From Myxococcales bacterium UBA5297 (lineage in GTDB: Bacteria; Myxococcota; Myxococcia; Myxococcales; UBA5297): 14,553 nt of DNA. Location: contig DHSB01000202.1 of NCBI GenBank assembly GCA_002408385.1, positions 36,634 to 51,186 on the forward strand, given 5' to 3'. Numbering within the stretch: position 1 is the first letter of the stretch; each line of letters starts with the position of its first letter. This document shows, piece by piece, positions 6,648-14,553 of this stretch. The notes below the pieces were generated by a model that had not been told where the DNA came from, searched no databases, and saw only the letters and a list, made by a program, of their open reading frames with translations. The translations under genes were made by a program, and so were the position numbers.

Positions 6648-9600
6648 CGGAGTTTCAGGTCGAGGCCAAGGTCGCCGACGGGCGACTCGCTGCTCTCGTT
6701 GTCCCACTGCGCCTGGGCGGACATGTGATCGTTGAAACGGTATTCGGCCTGGGCCCGCCGGCCCTTGCCGGAGATGACCGGCTGCGAGAGCCGCAGCTTG
6801 AGCGAGTCGGTGAGAAACTTCGACTCGAACTGCGCGGTCGGCTCCACCATCCCGCTCACCTCGGAGTACTGGGTCGAGATGTGGAAGCTGAAATCCCGCA
6901 GGATGGTGTTCTTGGGGATGAAGCGCTTCACCTGCTTGTCGAGGCCCGCGATGCTGAAGAGCGTCTCGCCGACCAGGCCCGCGCCTGCGCCCGCGGTGTT
7001 CATCCCGGGGTCGTGGCTGGTGTAGCCGAGGGTGAGCAGCGTGACCAGGTCCGCGCGGGCGAGCTCGGGCTCGCTCGTCAGGTCCACCTCCGGGTCGCCG
7101 GCCGGGCCGTAGGCGTGGATGTAGATCCGGTAGTCGCGCACCTGGGTCTCGCCGTGCACGTCGATGACCGGGGCGATGCGGTCGCGCTCGGTGAAGTCGA
7201 CCGAGACGCGAGTCAGCGAGACCTCGTTGCCTCGGAAAAAGCCCCGGCCTCCCTCCTCGGCCGACAGCGTCCCGAGCATGCCCATGTGGACGTTGGTGCC
7301 GACCACTCGCAGATCGCCGTTGAGCGCGAGCTTGAGCAGGTTGTTGTCGATGCGCGCATCGCCCGGCACGTGGACCGCCAGGTCGTAGCGGAGAAACTCC
7401 TCCTTCTTCTCGAAGCCGTGGCCCTCGCCGCCCTTCTGCCGCAGATCGCGCAGGATGCCCTCGAGATCGACGTCGTGCGAATAGCGCAGGCGCATCAGGT
7501 CGACGTCTCCGGCGAGGACGAGCCTGTCGAGGGGGCCGTAGAGCCGCACCTCGCCCGAGAAGGTCGAGGGGATGTCGTTCGGGTAGCGAAACTGGACCCC
7601 GTCCATCAGCATCCCGATCTCGAGCCGATGCGGGCTGAAGTTCTTCATGCCGATCTCCCCGCGGACCAGCGCCCGGCCGTTGTTGAACGAGCCCTCGAGG
7701 TCGCTGAGGAAGACCTTGTTCTGCGAGAACTCGATGCTGCCCTCGAGGTCGCGCACGGTCACCGGCCAGTCGGGCACGACGAAGCGCCCGCCGCGCAGCT
7801 CGGCCGAGCCGACCAGGGTCGGCGAGTCCGACGGCCCGGCGACGCTGACGCTGGCGCGCACCCGGCCGCCCGCCTGGTCGACCCAGGGGGTGAAGGACTC
7901 GAGCAGGCGGCCATCGAAGCTGCCGTCGACCGAGAAGTCGAGGTTGCCGTCGGCCTCGCGCACCCCCGAGGCCGAGAGCTGGAGCGAGTGGTTGCCGCGC
8001 AGCCGCAGGCTCCTCAGCTCGACCGTGCCGCCCTGAAAGCCGATCTCGACGGGGGCGGAGGCGACGTAGGTCTGCTCGTCCTTTTCCAACTCGAGGCGCG
8101 AGACCCAGAGGTCGCCGCGCGTCTCGAGGTAGCGCTCGATGGTGCCGGTCGCGAGCAGCTCACCGGCGAGCACGCCCTTCAAGCCCGACACCCCGCTCAC
8201 ATAATTGCCCACCTTCCCGGTGCTCAGGCTGACGCCCGCGGCGAACGGAAGCGGGCCCTCTACCACCATGCGCCCGTCGATGAGCAGGTCGGTCCCGAGG
8301 GGCCCGCGCAGCCAGAGGTTCGTCCGGTCGAGGCCCAAATCGAGCGTGCCGCCGCCGAGCCCGACGCCGAAGAGCGACACCTCGGCCATCTCCACCGCGC
8401 CGTCCATCTGCACGTGCTCGAAGGGGCCGAAGAGCCGGGCGGTGACCGTCGCCCTGCCCGCGGCCTCGAGCCACTCGGCGTCGGGCTTGGCCCACTCGTC
8501 GAGGTAGAGCGCCGGGGCGACGATCTGGAAGTCGAGGCCGCGGTCGAGATCGACCTGCCCGCTGAAGGAGAGCTTGCCGCACGGCCCCTCGAGGTCGAGT
8601 TGGTCGATGGCGACGATCTGGCCGTCCTGCGCGCGGAACGCGAGCGCGCCCGAGCCGAGCTTGCGCTCGAAGTAGGTGGTGTCGAACAGGCTCACGTCGA
8701 TGAGCGCATAGGGCTTCATCAGCAGGCCGCTAACCGAGGCCTGGCCGCTGATGCGCGCCTCGGCGCGGTTGCGCAGCAGGTCGAAGATCCAGTGCTCGTC
8801 GCCGATGACCTCGACGAGGTCGCTCAGGCGCGCGTTCTCGAAGGTTCCCCGGCCCCGCCCCATCGGCCCCTGCTCGCTGCGAAAGTCAAGCTCGCCCTCG
8901 ACCCAGAAGCGCGAGCGCCCCTTGTGCGCGCTGATGGTCGGGAAGGCGAGCACGAGGTCCGAGAAGCGCACGAGCGCGTCGACGCTGCCCAGCTTGAGCT
9001 TGTGGAACTCGAAGTCGTCGCCCTTGATCGCGCCGTCGATCTTGATGTCGGCATACGGGCCCTTCAGCTTGGCGGTCCCCGCGACCCGCCCGGCCCAGGG
9101 GATCTCGAGGATGTGGCCGAGGTCGGCGAGGTCGAGCTGCTTGATGCCGACGTCGATGTCGAGCCCGCGCTCCTCGTCGAAGTAGAGCGAGGCGTCGGCG
9201 TCGAGGTCCGAGCGCTCGCTCCTTATCCGGCCGTTGCCCAGGCGGGCGCGCTCGGGGTTGAAGTCGGTCTGCAGCGTGACGTGGGCCAGGTCGAACTGCA
9301 GCACGGTTTCCGGATTGGGCCGATCCCAGCCGCGGTCGTGCACGCGGAAGTCGCGCACGTCGATGGCCGCCGGGCCCGCGAGGTGGAACGGCACGAGCTG
9401 CCCCCCGACCTCGACGCGGCCGCTCGCCTTGAAGTTGACCCAGGCGTGGTGGAGGCTCAGCTTGTCGACGACGCGCCCGAATTCGACCTCTTCGAGATCG
9501 ACGACGGCGTTGACCGGGAAGCCCTCGGTCAGGCCGATGCGGCCGCGGGCCCTGGCGCTCTTCTCGCCTATCCCCACGTCGAGCCTGTCGATGATCACCT

Positions 9601-10531
9601 GGTCGCGCTCGAGCCGCGCCTCGAGGTAGGCATCGCCAATCTCGAACTCGTCGACCCGCGCGCGCGACAGGGTGACCTCGCCCTCGAGCGCGGGCTCCTC
9701 GAAGCTGCCCTCGACCCGCAGCACGACGGCCGCGCTGCCGCTGAGCTGAGGCGCCTCTTCGCCGAGCACGCCCGAGATCAGGTCGAGGGGCGCATAGAGC
9801 GACACCTCGAGGTTGGGCCTGGGGGCACAGAGCGTCTCGACGTCCCCGCGCAGGAAGAGCGACAGGTCGCCGGCGGCCGCCTCGAGGTGCCCGACGGTGA
9901 GCTTCTCGTCGTCGAGGTCCAGCGAAGCGGCCAGCCGCACGCGGGAGACCGGGACGTGCATGCCCGCCGAGACCACCTCGCCCGCGGGCACCGAGACCCG
10001 GAGCGAATACGCCTTCGAGGCGAGCCGCGCGTCGGCGTCGAGGTCGTCGACGCGAAGCGAGCGGCCCTCCGGTCCAAGGACCTTGAGCTGCGCCCCGACC
10101 ACGGCGAGGGTGTCGACCTCGAGCTTCTCGAGCTTGCGCATCAAGCAGCCGCCGTCCTTGCCCTTCGGCTCGCTGGCAAGCGTGGTCAGGTCCAGGCTGA
10201 TGCGCGGGCGGTCGGCTTCAACCCGGTCGAGCCGCACCCTGCCCGTCACCACGTCGATGGCCCTGAGGCGCACCAGGAGCCTGTCGGCCGCGAGCAAGGG
10301 TTCGGCGGCGCCCGGCTCGCGCACGCTGAAGCCGACGACCTCGACTCCGCCCCGGAGCGGGTCGAGGCTGCAGCGCCCGAGAGCGACCTCCATCCCGAGC
10401 AGAGCGGGCAGGCGCGCGCGCGCGAGGTCGCAGACCCGCTCACCGGCGTACTCGGTCTGCAGCAGGGCGACCAGCAGAGCGACCAGGCCCACCGCCAGCA
10501 GCACTCGGGTCCGCCCCAGGTGACGCTTCAT
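6632..10531 (-). CDS. tamB: TamB, inner-membrane-anchored translocation and assembly module / lipid-transfer protein
   Basis: A 1299-residue protein, close to E. coli TamB (about 1260). An uncleaved N-terminal helix (about 10-25, VLLAVGLVALLVALLQ) anchors it in the inner membrane. The long middle is repetitive alternating beta strand of the AsmA/TamB type, expected to form a hydrophobic groove spanning the periplasm. The C-terminal TamB domain (DUF490) is clear: SEPELARADLVTLLTLGYT (about 1153-1171) fits the family pattern, followed by FSFHISTQYSE and LRLSQPVISGKGRRAQAEY. Family members form a complex with the Omp85 protein TamA and, with related AsmA-like proteins, move phospholipids to the outer membrane. 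The gene order is tamB then tamA, with overlapping ends (tamA starts before the TGA at 6632-6634). ATG at 10531 fits the anchor position; the SD is weak. Confidence 0.94.
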   Translation of the reverse strand: MKRHLGRTRVLLAVGLVALLVALLQTEYAGERVCDLARARLPALLGMEVALGRCSLDPLRGGVEVVGFSVREPGAAEPLLAADRLLVRLRAIDVVTGRVRLDRVEADRPRISLDLTTLASEPKGKDGGCLMRKLEKLEVDTLAVVGAQLKVLGPEGRSLRVDDLDADARLASKAYSLRVSVPAGEVVSAGMHVPVSRVRLAASLDLDDEKLTVGHLEAAAGDLSLFLRGDVETLCAPRPNLEVSLYAPLDLISGVLGEEAPQLSGSAAVVLRVEGSFEEPALEGEVTLSRARVDEFEIGDAYLEARLERDQVIIDRLDVGIGEKSARARGRIGLTEGFPVNAVVDLEEVEFGRVVDKLSLHHAWVNFKASGRVEVGGQLVPFHLAGPAAIDVRDFRVHDRGWDRPNPETVLQFDLAHVTLQTDFNPERARLGNGRIRSERSDLDADASLYFDEERGLDIDVGIKQLDLADLGHILEIPWAGRVAGTAKLKGPYADIKIDGAIKGDDFEFHKLKLGSVDALVRFSDLVLAFPTISAHKGRSRFWVEGELDFRSEQGPMGRGRGTFENARLSDLVEVIGDEHWIFDLLRNRAEARISGQASVSGLLMKPYALIDVSLFDTTYFERKLGSGALAFRAQDGQIVAIDQLDLEGPCGKLSFSGQVDLDRGLDFQIVAPALYLDEWAKPDAEWLEAAGRATVTARLFGPFEHVQMDGAVEMAEVSLFGVGLGGGTLDLGLDRTNLWLRGPLGTDLLIDGRMVVEGPLPFAAGVSLSTGKVGNYVSGVSGLKGVLAGELLATGTIERYLETRGDLWVSRLELEKDEQTYVASAPVEIGFQGGTVELRSLRLRGNHSLQLSASGVREADGNLDFSVDGSFDGRLLESFTPWVDQAGGRVRASVSVAGPSDSPTLVGSAELRGGRFVVPDWPVTVRDLEGSIEFSQNKVFLSDLEGSFNNGRALVRGEIGMKNFSPHRLEIGMLMDGVQFRYPNDIPSTFSGEVRLYGPLDRLVLAGDVDLMRLRYSHDVDLEGILRDLRQKGGEGHGFEKKEEFLRYDLAVHVPGDARIDNNLLKLALNGDLRVVGTNVHMGMLGTLSAEEGGRGFFRGNEVSLTRVSVDFTERDRIAPVIDVHGETQVRDYRIYIHAYGPAGDPEVDLTSEPELARADLVTLLTLGYTSHDPGMNTAGAGAGLVGETLFSIAGLDKQVKRFIPKNTILRDFSFHISTQYSEVSGMVEPTAQFESKFLTDSLKLRLSQPVISGKGRRAQAEYRFNDHMSAQAQWDNESSESPVGDLGLDLKLRWELD

Positions 10532-10842
10532 GACTCGGTCACCATGGCCGTCCCAGCCTCAAGCGGTCTCGAAAAACCTCCTCGAGCTCGGAGCGCACCC
10601 CGTTGGGCCCGAGCGCAGGCCGAGCCCGCGAGGCCGAAGCCGAGGGACCCTTCGACTCCGCTCCCGTCGCTCACGCGTCGGGAGCTTAGCGCAGGGTGAG
10701 CGAAACCGGACGGAGTCGACGCAGGATTTCTCGACAGGTCTTCAGCGCGCTCCAGCCAGGCCCGGATGACCGCGCCCCGGCACGCCCTGTCAGCGGCACC
10801 GCATGGGAACGAGGTGTAGGCGGACACGATGGAAACGATGAC
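10532..10842. other. Intergenic gap between the ATPase gene and tamB
   Basis: About 310 bases without a supported gene. It should contain the end of the TPR/ATPase transcript and the tamB promoter, but I see no convincing -35/-10 pair or T-tailed hairpin. Its main content is an interlocked set of inverted repeats at 10652-10719. The sequence around it, with a CCCTTCGACTCCGCTC half and a GCAGGGTGAGCG half, resembles a dispersed intergenic element type seen in many bacterial genomes. Confidence 0.6.
10652..10719. repeat. Nested and interlocked inverted repeats upstream of tamB
   Basis: An outer 9-bp pair, TCGACTCCG (10652-10660) with CGGAGTCGA (10711-10719), encloses two perfect 7-bp pairs: GCTCCCG (10660-10666) with CGGGAGC (10679-10685), and CGCTCAC (10668-10674) with GTGAGCG (10696-10702). 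The two inner pairs cross each other, so the transcript could form either hairpin or a pseudoknot inside the outer stem. On the minus strand it lies about 120-190 bases upstream of tamB. Confidence 0.7.
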
Positions 10843-11784
10843 TCAGGCCCGCTTGAGACCCTCGAGGTACCGATCGATCTCGCTCAGATCGGGCTTGGGC
10901 AGCGGGCTCTTCTGTGGGGTGAAGAGGCCTGCACGCTCGCGCGCCGCTTTGGCCTCGGCCTCTTTGGCTAGGTTGCTCAGGCCAAGCTCGTTGGCGATCC
11001 GCTCGGCGAGCGGCCCGTCGACCGAGTCCTTCTTGGCGATGAAGGCCTCGAAGAGCGCGTTGTCGCAGAGGGTGTTGATGACCCGGGGGGTACCGCCCGA
11101 GAAGCGATGGACGACCTCGACGGCCTCGGGCTCGAAGGGGTTGCGCGGGCAGCCGGCCAGACGCAGCCGATGCTTGAGGTAGGCCTCGGTCGACTCCTGC
11201 GAGAACGGCTCGAGCCGGTAGCGCAGCGAGACGCGCTGGGCGAGCGGAGGGTCGAGCTTGAGGTTCTCCTCGATCTCCGGCAGCCCGAAGAAGACGAAGG
11301 AGATGAGCTTGCGCTCGGGGACCTCGAGGTTGAGCAGCCCGCGGAACTCCTCCATGATCTCGCGCGTCTGCAGCATCTGGGCCTCGTCGATGAGGACGAC
11401 GGCCTTCCTGCCCTGCTCGTAGATCTGAAGCAGCCGCTGATAGAGCTGGGTGAGCAGCGTGAGCTTCTCTTCGGAGGGGCTCTCGACGCCCATCTGCAGC
11501 GCGATGCGCTTGAGCAGCCAGTTGGCGGTGATGCCGCTGTGGATGATCACCAGCAGGGCTGCCTCGTACTCCTGCTCGGGCAGCGAATCGAGCATCCGGC
11601 GCGCGAGGGTGGTCTTGCCCGCGCCGATGTCGCCGACGAGGATGGCCAGGCCCTTCATGTACGAGACCGCGTGCATCAACCGGGTGAGCGCCTGCGCGTG
11701 CTGGACGCTGTTGTAGTAGAACCGGCTGACCGGCGCGTTCGAGAACGGCTCCTGAGAAAGCTCGAAGTATTCGAGATACGTCAT
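10843..11784 (-). CDS. ExeA/GspA-type AAA+ ATPase
   Basis: A 313-residue cytoplasmic ATPase. It opens with the family signature (YFELSQEPFSN at 6-16, then RFYYNSVQH at 21-29), followed by Walker A GDIGAGKTT (51-59), Walker B VVLIDEAQ (129-136), a sensor-1 region FVFFGLPE (163-170), an arginine-finger candidate in LAQRV (181-185) and sensor-2-like SGGTPR (229-234). Relatives include Aeromonas ExeA (type II secretion), MshM (MSHA pilus) and ATPases of exosortase loci. Unlike ExeA it has no transmembrane helix or peptidoglycan-binding domain, so it resembles the ATPase half alone. The ATG at 11784 is chosen because the signature starts right after it; GAGGA at 11799-11795 sits 10 bases upstream. 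The TPR gene ends 22 bases before, so the two are very likely co-transcribed. Its C-terminal tail is charged and probably flexible. Confidence 0.88.
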   Translation of the reverse strand: MTYLEYFELSQEPFSNAPVSRFYYNSVQHAQALTRLMHAVSYMKGLAILVGDIGAGKTTLARRMLDSLPEQEYEAALLVIIHSGITANWLLKRIALQMGVESPSEEKLTLLTQLYQRLLQIYEQGRKAVVLIDEAQMLQTREIMEEFRGLLNLEVPERKLISFVFFGLPEIEENLKLDPPLAQRVSLRYRLEPFSQESTEAYLKHRLRLAGCPRNPFEPEAVEVVHRFSGGTPRVINTLCDNALFEAFIAKKDSVDGPLAERIANELGLSNLAKEAEAKAARERAGLFTPQKSPLPKPDLSEIDRYLEGLKRA

Positions 11785-11806
11785 GGAGACCAAGTCCTCG
11801 CGGCTG

Positions 11807-14551
11807 TCATACGTACCCGATGTTGCGGCTCTTCTTGGCCGGTGCTGGCTTGCCGTCTGACTTCTCGCCACCGGCGGGCGCCTGTGGCTTGGCGGTCGTC
11901 TGCCGGTCGAGCGGCGCTGGCTTCTCGGTCGTCTGGCGGTCGAGCGGCACCGGTTTGCCGGTCGTCTGTCGGCCCAGCGGCTTGCCGGTCGTCTGTCGGC
12001 CCAGTGGCCTGGCGGTCGTCTGCCGGCCCAGCGGACCCGCAGCGCCGTTCTTGGGCTTGGCGGTTGGGCCGGTGGTCTCTTCGGAGTCGGCAAGCTCCGT
12101 CGCTCCCTGGGCCCGGATGCGCTCGAGCACGCTCTGCACTTCGCGGTAGTTCCCGTCGACCTTCTCCACGCCCGACAGGTGCTTGAGCGCCCGGCGCAGA
12201 TCGCCCATCTTCTCCAGGCTCAGCCCGATTTCGTAGTGCAGCGCCTTGGCGGCATCGGGGGTAATCGCAGCGGCCTTGACCCCCTTGACATAGGCCTCGA
12301 CGGCGGCCGCGTGCTCGTCGCGCTCGGCGCGGCAGATGCCGATCATCGTGTAGCACTCGACTTCCTTCTTCTTCCCGATCGCGGCGCTGAGGGCCTGCTC
12401 GAACTCGCCGATGGCGTCGTCGATAAGGCCCATCTCCTTGTAGGCGATGCCGAGGTCGTAGTGCGTGTCGACGTCCTCGGGGCGAACGATCTTTTCGACA
12501 CCCTTCTTGAACTCGTTGAAGACATCCTCGACCGAGTACTGGAAGTCCTCGGAGACGCTCTCGTCGCCGATGCCCAGGTCGCCGAAGTCCTCGTTGGCGA
12601 GCTCCTTGGCGAGGTCGAACGCGATGTCCGGAGGAGCAGCCTCGGCCGCCGGGGCGGGCGGCGCAGCAGGCTCGGCCGCCGGCTCCTCTTCACCACGCTC
12701 CTTCGCCTCGAGGCGCGCCATCAACTCCTGAGCGCGCTTGGACTTGGGGAAGGCGATGAGGACGGTCTCGAGGATGTCGCGGGCCTCCTCGAGCTCGCCC
12801 TGCTCGACGAAGAAGGCGGCCTCGTCGAGCTCGTCACCCGCGGGCTCCTCCTCCTCCTCTTCCTGACCTGCGGACTCTTCGGCTTCGAGCCCGGCCTGTT
12901 CATCGGCGGCAGCCTCCGGCTCGGGCTCGGCGGACGCGGCCGCCTCCTGCGCCTCGGACTCCACGGCATCCATCGGCGGCTCGACCGGATGGGCAAGCTC
13001 TTCCGAGGAGGCTTGGGCCTCGGCGACCTCGCCGGGCCCATTCACGTCCGCACCGTCGCCGGCGGTCACAGCGCCGGCGGCCTGCAAATCGACCACGGAG
13101 GTCAGGTCTTCCGCCTCGCCAAAGCCATCGTTGAGCGGCTCGGCGGGCTCCTCGGACATCGGCCCTGCCGCGAAAGGCTCGGCGAGCTCATCGCCGACCG
13201 GCTCTTCGGCGGCGGGATCTGCGAATTCGTCGGCGAGCGGCTCTTCGGCGATGGGGTCTGCGAGCTCTTCGGCGATGGGGTCTGCGAATTCCTCGGCGAG
13301 CGGCTCTTCGGCGAGAGGGTCTGCGAGCTCCTCGGCGAGCGGCTCTTCGGCGAGGGGGTCTGCGAGCTCCTCGGCGAGCGGCTCTTCGGCGAAGGGGTTT
13401 GCGAGCTCCTCGGCGAGCGGCTCTTCGGCGAAGGGGTCTGCGAGCTCCTCGGCGAGCGGCTCCGCGAGCTCGTCCGCGGGGGGCTCGAAGACGAAGTCAG
13501 CGGGTTCCTCGGCGAACTCGGAGAATTCGTCCGCAGCAGCCTCGGCCAGCACCTCGCCAGGGAGCGAGCTGGGGTCGAGCGTGGGGAGGACCGCAGTGAC
13601 GTCCTCGTTGCCTTCTTCGTTCGGCCACTCGGCCGGCGGTGCGGCCGACTGAGCCGCGGCGACCTCACTCTGCGCCGCCAACATCGCGGGCAGATAGGCG
13701 ACTCGCGTCGCCTCCTCGTGCGAGTCGAGGTCCTCGTCGCCGCCGAAGGCCTCGTCCGAATAGCCTACGCCTTCCGGGTCGAAGGGCTCGTCGTACTGAG
13801 CGTCAACAGCGTCCGCAAGGGGCTCACCGTCGAACGGCATCTCTGCGAGCGGCTCGGCGAAGTCTTCGAAGTCGTCGGCCGCCTCGACCAGGTCCTCGTC
13901 CTGCTCGGCGGCAACGCTGATTGCCAAATCGTCGTCCGGAGGAGGCTCCGCGATGAGCTCGTCCTCGTCGATGGCCTCAGCGATGACCTCGTCTTCGCTC
14001 AGAGCTTGCGCCGCGGCTTCGAGCGCCGCGTCGTCGTCGTCCGGTGGCGCCTCGATGAAGGACTCCTCGACGTCGTCGGCCTCGACGATGATCGCGGCGC
14101 CGTCGAGCGACAGGTCCACCTGAGGAGGCTCAGGGGAGACCTCGATATCGTCGTCACCAGCCTCGACGAGGATCGCATCCTCCTCAATCTCGGAGATCTC
14201 TTCGATCGGCGCCAACCCTCCGACCGCCTCGAGAAAGCTGGGGATCTCGGCGTGCGTCGGCTCCTTCTCGCAGAGGGTCTGAAGGTTCTCGCGGGCACGA
14301 TCGATGTCGTTGTTGCCAATGCAGAGGCGGACCGCGATCACCAAGCTCTCTTGGGCCGCGGCGCGGTTTCCGGTCGCGGTATAGAGGGTGACCGCCTTCT
14401 CGTGCGCGTCGACCGAATTGGGGTCGAGGGCGAACACCTTCTTCAGGTGCTCGATAGCCTTCTCGTGCAGGCCGTACTTGACGTAGACGTCGGTCTCGGT
14501 GAGCAGCTTGGAGATCTGCTCGGGCGAGTCGCCCGACGTGGCCGCGGGCGC
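11807..14551 (-). CDS. Large acidic TPR protein with basic RQTT-repeat tail (5' end outside window)
   Basis: The frame is open to the window edge, giving 914 visible residues; no start is visible because TPR sequence already runs from about residue 21. Visible order: TPR helices (about 21-109, AIEHLKKVFALDPNS), a long acidic Ala/Glu/Pro-rich region (about 115-570) with VEA-D/E motifs and a 13-residue tandem repeat (363-461), one TPR (575-620), a further TPR block (about 675-815) including DTHYDLGIAYKEMGL and LHYEIGLSLEKMGD, and a basic tail with five RQTT motifs (about 839-888), ending KKSRNIGYV. No signal peptide or membrane helix is visible. TPR blocks bind protein partners; the acidic region is probably disordered. 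The DTHYDLGIAYKEMGL style is common in myxobacterial TPR proteins, some tied to motility or type IV pili, but I cannot name this one. It precedes the ExeA-like ATPase in one operon, suggesting a joint envelope or secretion role (inference). Confidence 0.88.
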   Translation of the reverse strand, partial: APAATSGDSPEQISKLLTETDVYVKYGLHEKAIEHLKKVFALDPNSVDAHEKAVTLYTATGNRAAAQESLVIAVRLCIGNNDIDRARENLQTLCEKEPTHAEIPSFLEAVGGLAPIEEISEIEEDAILVEAGDDDIEVSPEPPQVDLSLDGAAIIVEADDVEESFIEAPPDDDDAALEAAAQALSEDEVIAEAIDEDELIAEPPPDDDLAISVAAEQDEDLVEAADDFEDFAEPLAEMPFDGEPLADAVDAQYDEPFDPEGVGYSDEAFGGDEDLDSHEEATRVAYLPAMLAAQSEVAAAQSAAPPAEWPNEEGNEDVTAVLPTLDPSSLPGEVLAEAAADEFSEFAEEPADFVFEPPADELAEPLAEELADPFAEEPLAEELANPFAEEPLAEELADPLAEEPLAEELADPLAEEPLAEEFADPIAEELADPIAEEPLADEFADPAAEEPVGDELAEPFAAGPMSEEPAEPLNDGFGEAEDLTSVVDLQAAGAVTAGDGADVNGPGEVAEAQASSEELAHPVEPPMDAVESEAQEAAASAEPEPEAAADEQAGLEAEESAGQEEEEEEPAGDELDEAAFFVEQGELEEARDILETVLIAFPKSKRAQELMARLEAKERGEEEPAAEPAAPPAPAAEAAPPDIAFDLAKELANEDFGDLGIGDESVSEDFQYSVEDVFNEFKKGVEKIVRPEDVDTHYDLGIAYKEMGLIDDAIGEFEQALSAAIGKKKEVECYTMIGICRAERDEHAAAVEAYVKGVKAAAITPDAAKALHYEIGLSLEKMGDLRRALKHLSGVEKVDGNYREVQSVLERIRAQGATELADSEETTGPTAKPKNGAAGPLGRQTTARPLGRQTTGKPLGRQTTGKPVPLDRQTTEKPAPLDRQTTAKPQAPAGGEKSDGKPAPAKKSRNIGYV
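11888..12037 (-). repeat. Tandem coding repeat, five RQTT units
   Basis: Inside the TPR gene's 3' end five units of 9-11 residues occur head to tail: three PLGRQTT(A/G)(R/K) and two PLDRQTTxK preceded by PV or PA. DNA identity is high (CGGTCGTCTG recurs on the plus strand), so the copies arose by recent duplication. The stretch is basic and Pro/Thr-rich. Confidence 0.85.
13169..13465 (-). repeat. 39-bp in-frame tandem repeat encoding an acidic 13-residue unit
   Basis: Seven full units of type EEPLAEELADPxA (the first beginning AEP) and one shortened 8-residue unit (EELADPIA) run in frame within the TPR protein. Copies in the middle are nearly identical at DNA level, while the outermost ones have drifted, the usual sign of slippage or unequal crossover. 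Lengths that are multiples of three keep the frame, so the acidic linker can vary in length between strains. Confidence 0.9.
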
Positions 14552-14553
14552 GC

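Noticed and set aside
6515..10699. A plus-strand open frame of nearly 1400 codons opposite tamB
   Set aside because: It is antisense to a clear TamB gene and is open because GC-rich codons on one strand rarely give stops on the other. Its translation is low-complexity (rich in Val-Glu-Arg-Ala) with no recognisable domain.
10528..10827. A 99-codon minus-strand frame ending in an ATGA overlap with tamB
   Set aside because: The overlap looks operon-like, but the frame runs across the palindromic element, its peptide is low-complexity and it has no motif or SD.

Overview
The window is GC-rich DNA of a Gram-negative bacterium. The double-membrane lifestyle follows from a TamB/TamA pair. The GC content, the multi-POTRA Omp85 protein and the long acidic TPR protein beside an ExeA-like ATPase resemble Myxococcota (former Deltaproteobacteria). 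That placement is inference; no rRNA or other marker gene is present.

Positions 2-1881 (+): the 3' part of a Ppx/GppA-type phosphatase, overlapping by GTGA a Spinster-like MFS transporter. Positions 1882-2532 hold no convincing gene, but several short hairpins and a lower GC content. Positions 2484-2910 (+) form a compact regulated unit: a sigma70-like promoter, a sequence that folds as a guanidine-III (ykkC-III) riboswitch, an RBS placed in a hairpin loop, and gdx (sugE), a guanidinium exporter of the SMR family with all substrate-site residues in place.

Positions 2911-3530: convergent intergenic region between gdx and tamA. It holds two palindromic elements, a 16-unit 22-bp minisatellite and a weak terminator candidate. 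Positions 3531-10531 (-): tamB followed by a tamA/bamA-like Omp85 gene in one overlapping transcription unit. TamB would span the periplasm and bring lipid or OMP-assembly function to the barrel, which here has seven predicted POTRA domains instead of the usual three (TamA) or five (BamA).

Positions 10532-10842: a gene-free gap with an unusual interlocked set of inverted repeats. Positions 10843-14551 (-): a two-gene unit, a TPR protein (5' end outside the window) with an expanded acidic repeat region and a basic five-fold RQTT tail, followed 22 bp later by an ExeA/GspA-type AAA+ ATPase.

The strongest new observations are the riboswitch-gdx unit, the minisatellite, the repeat-rich TPR/ATPase pair and the interlocked palindrome upstream of tamB. 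No mobile element, CRISPR array, tRNA or rRNA was recognised.
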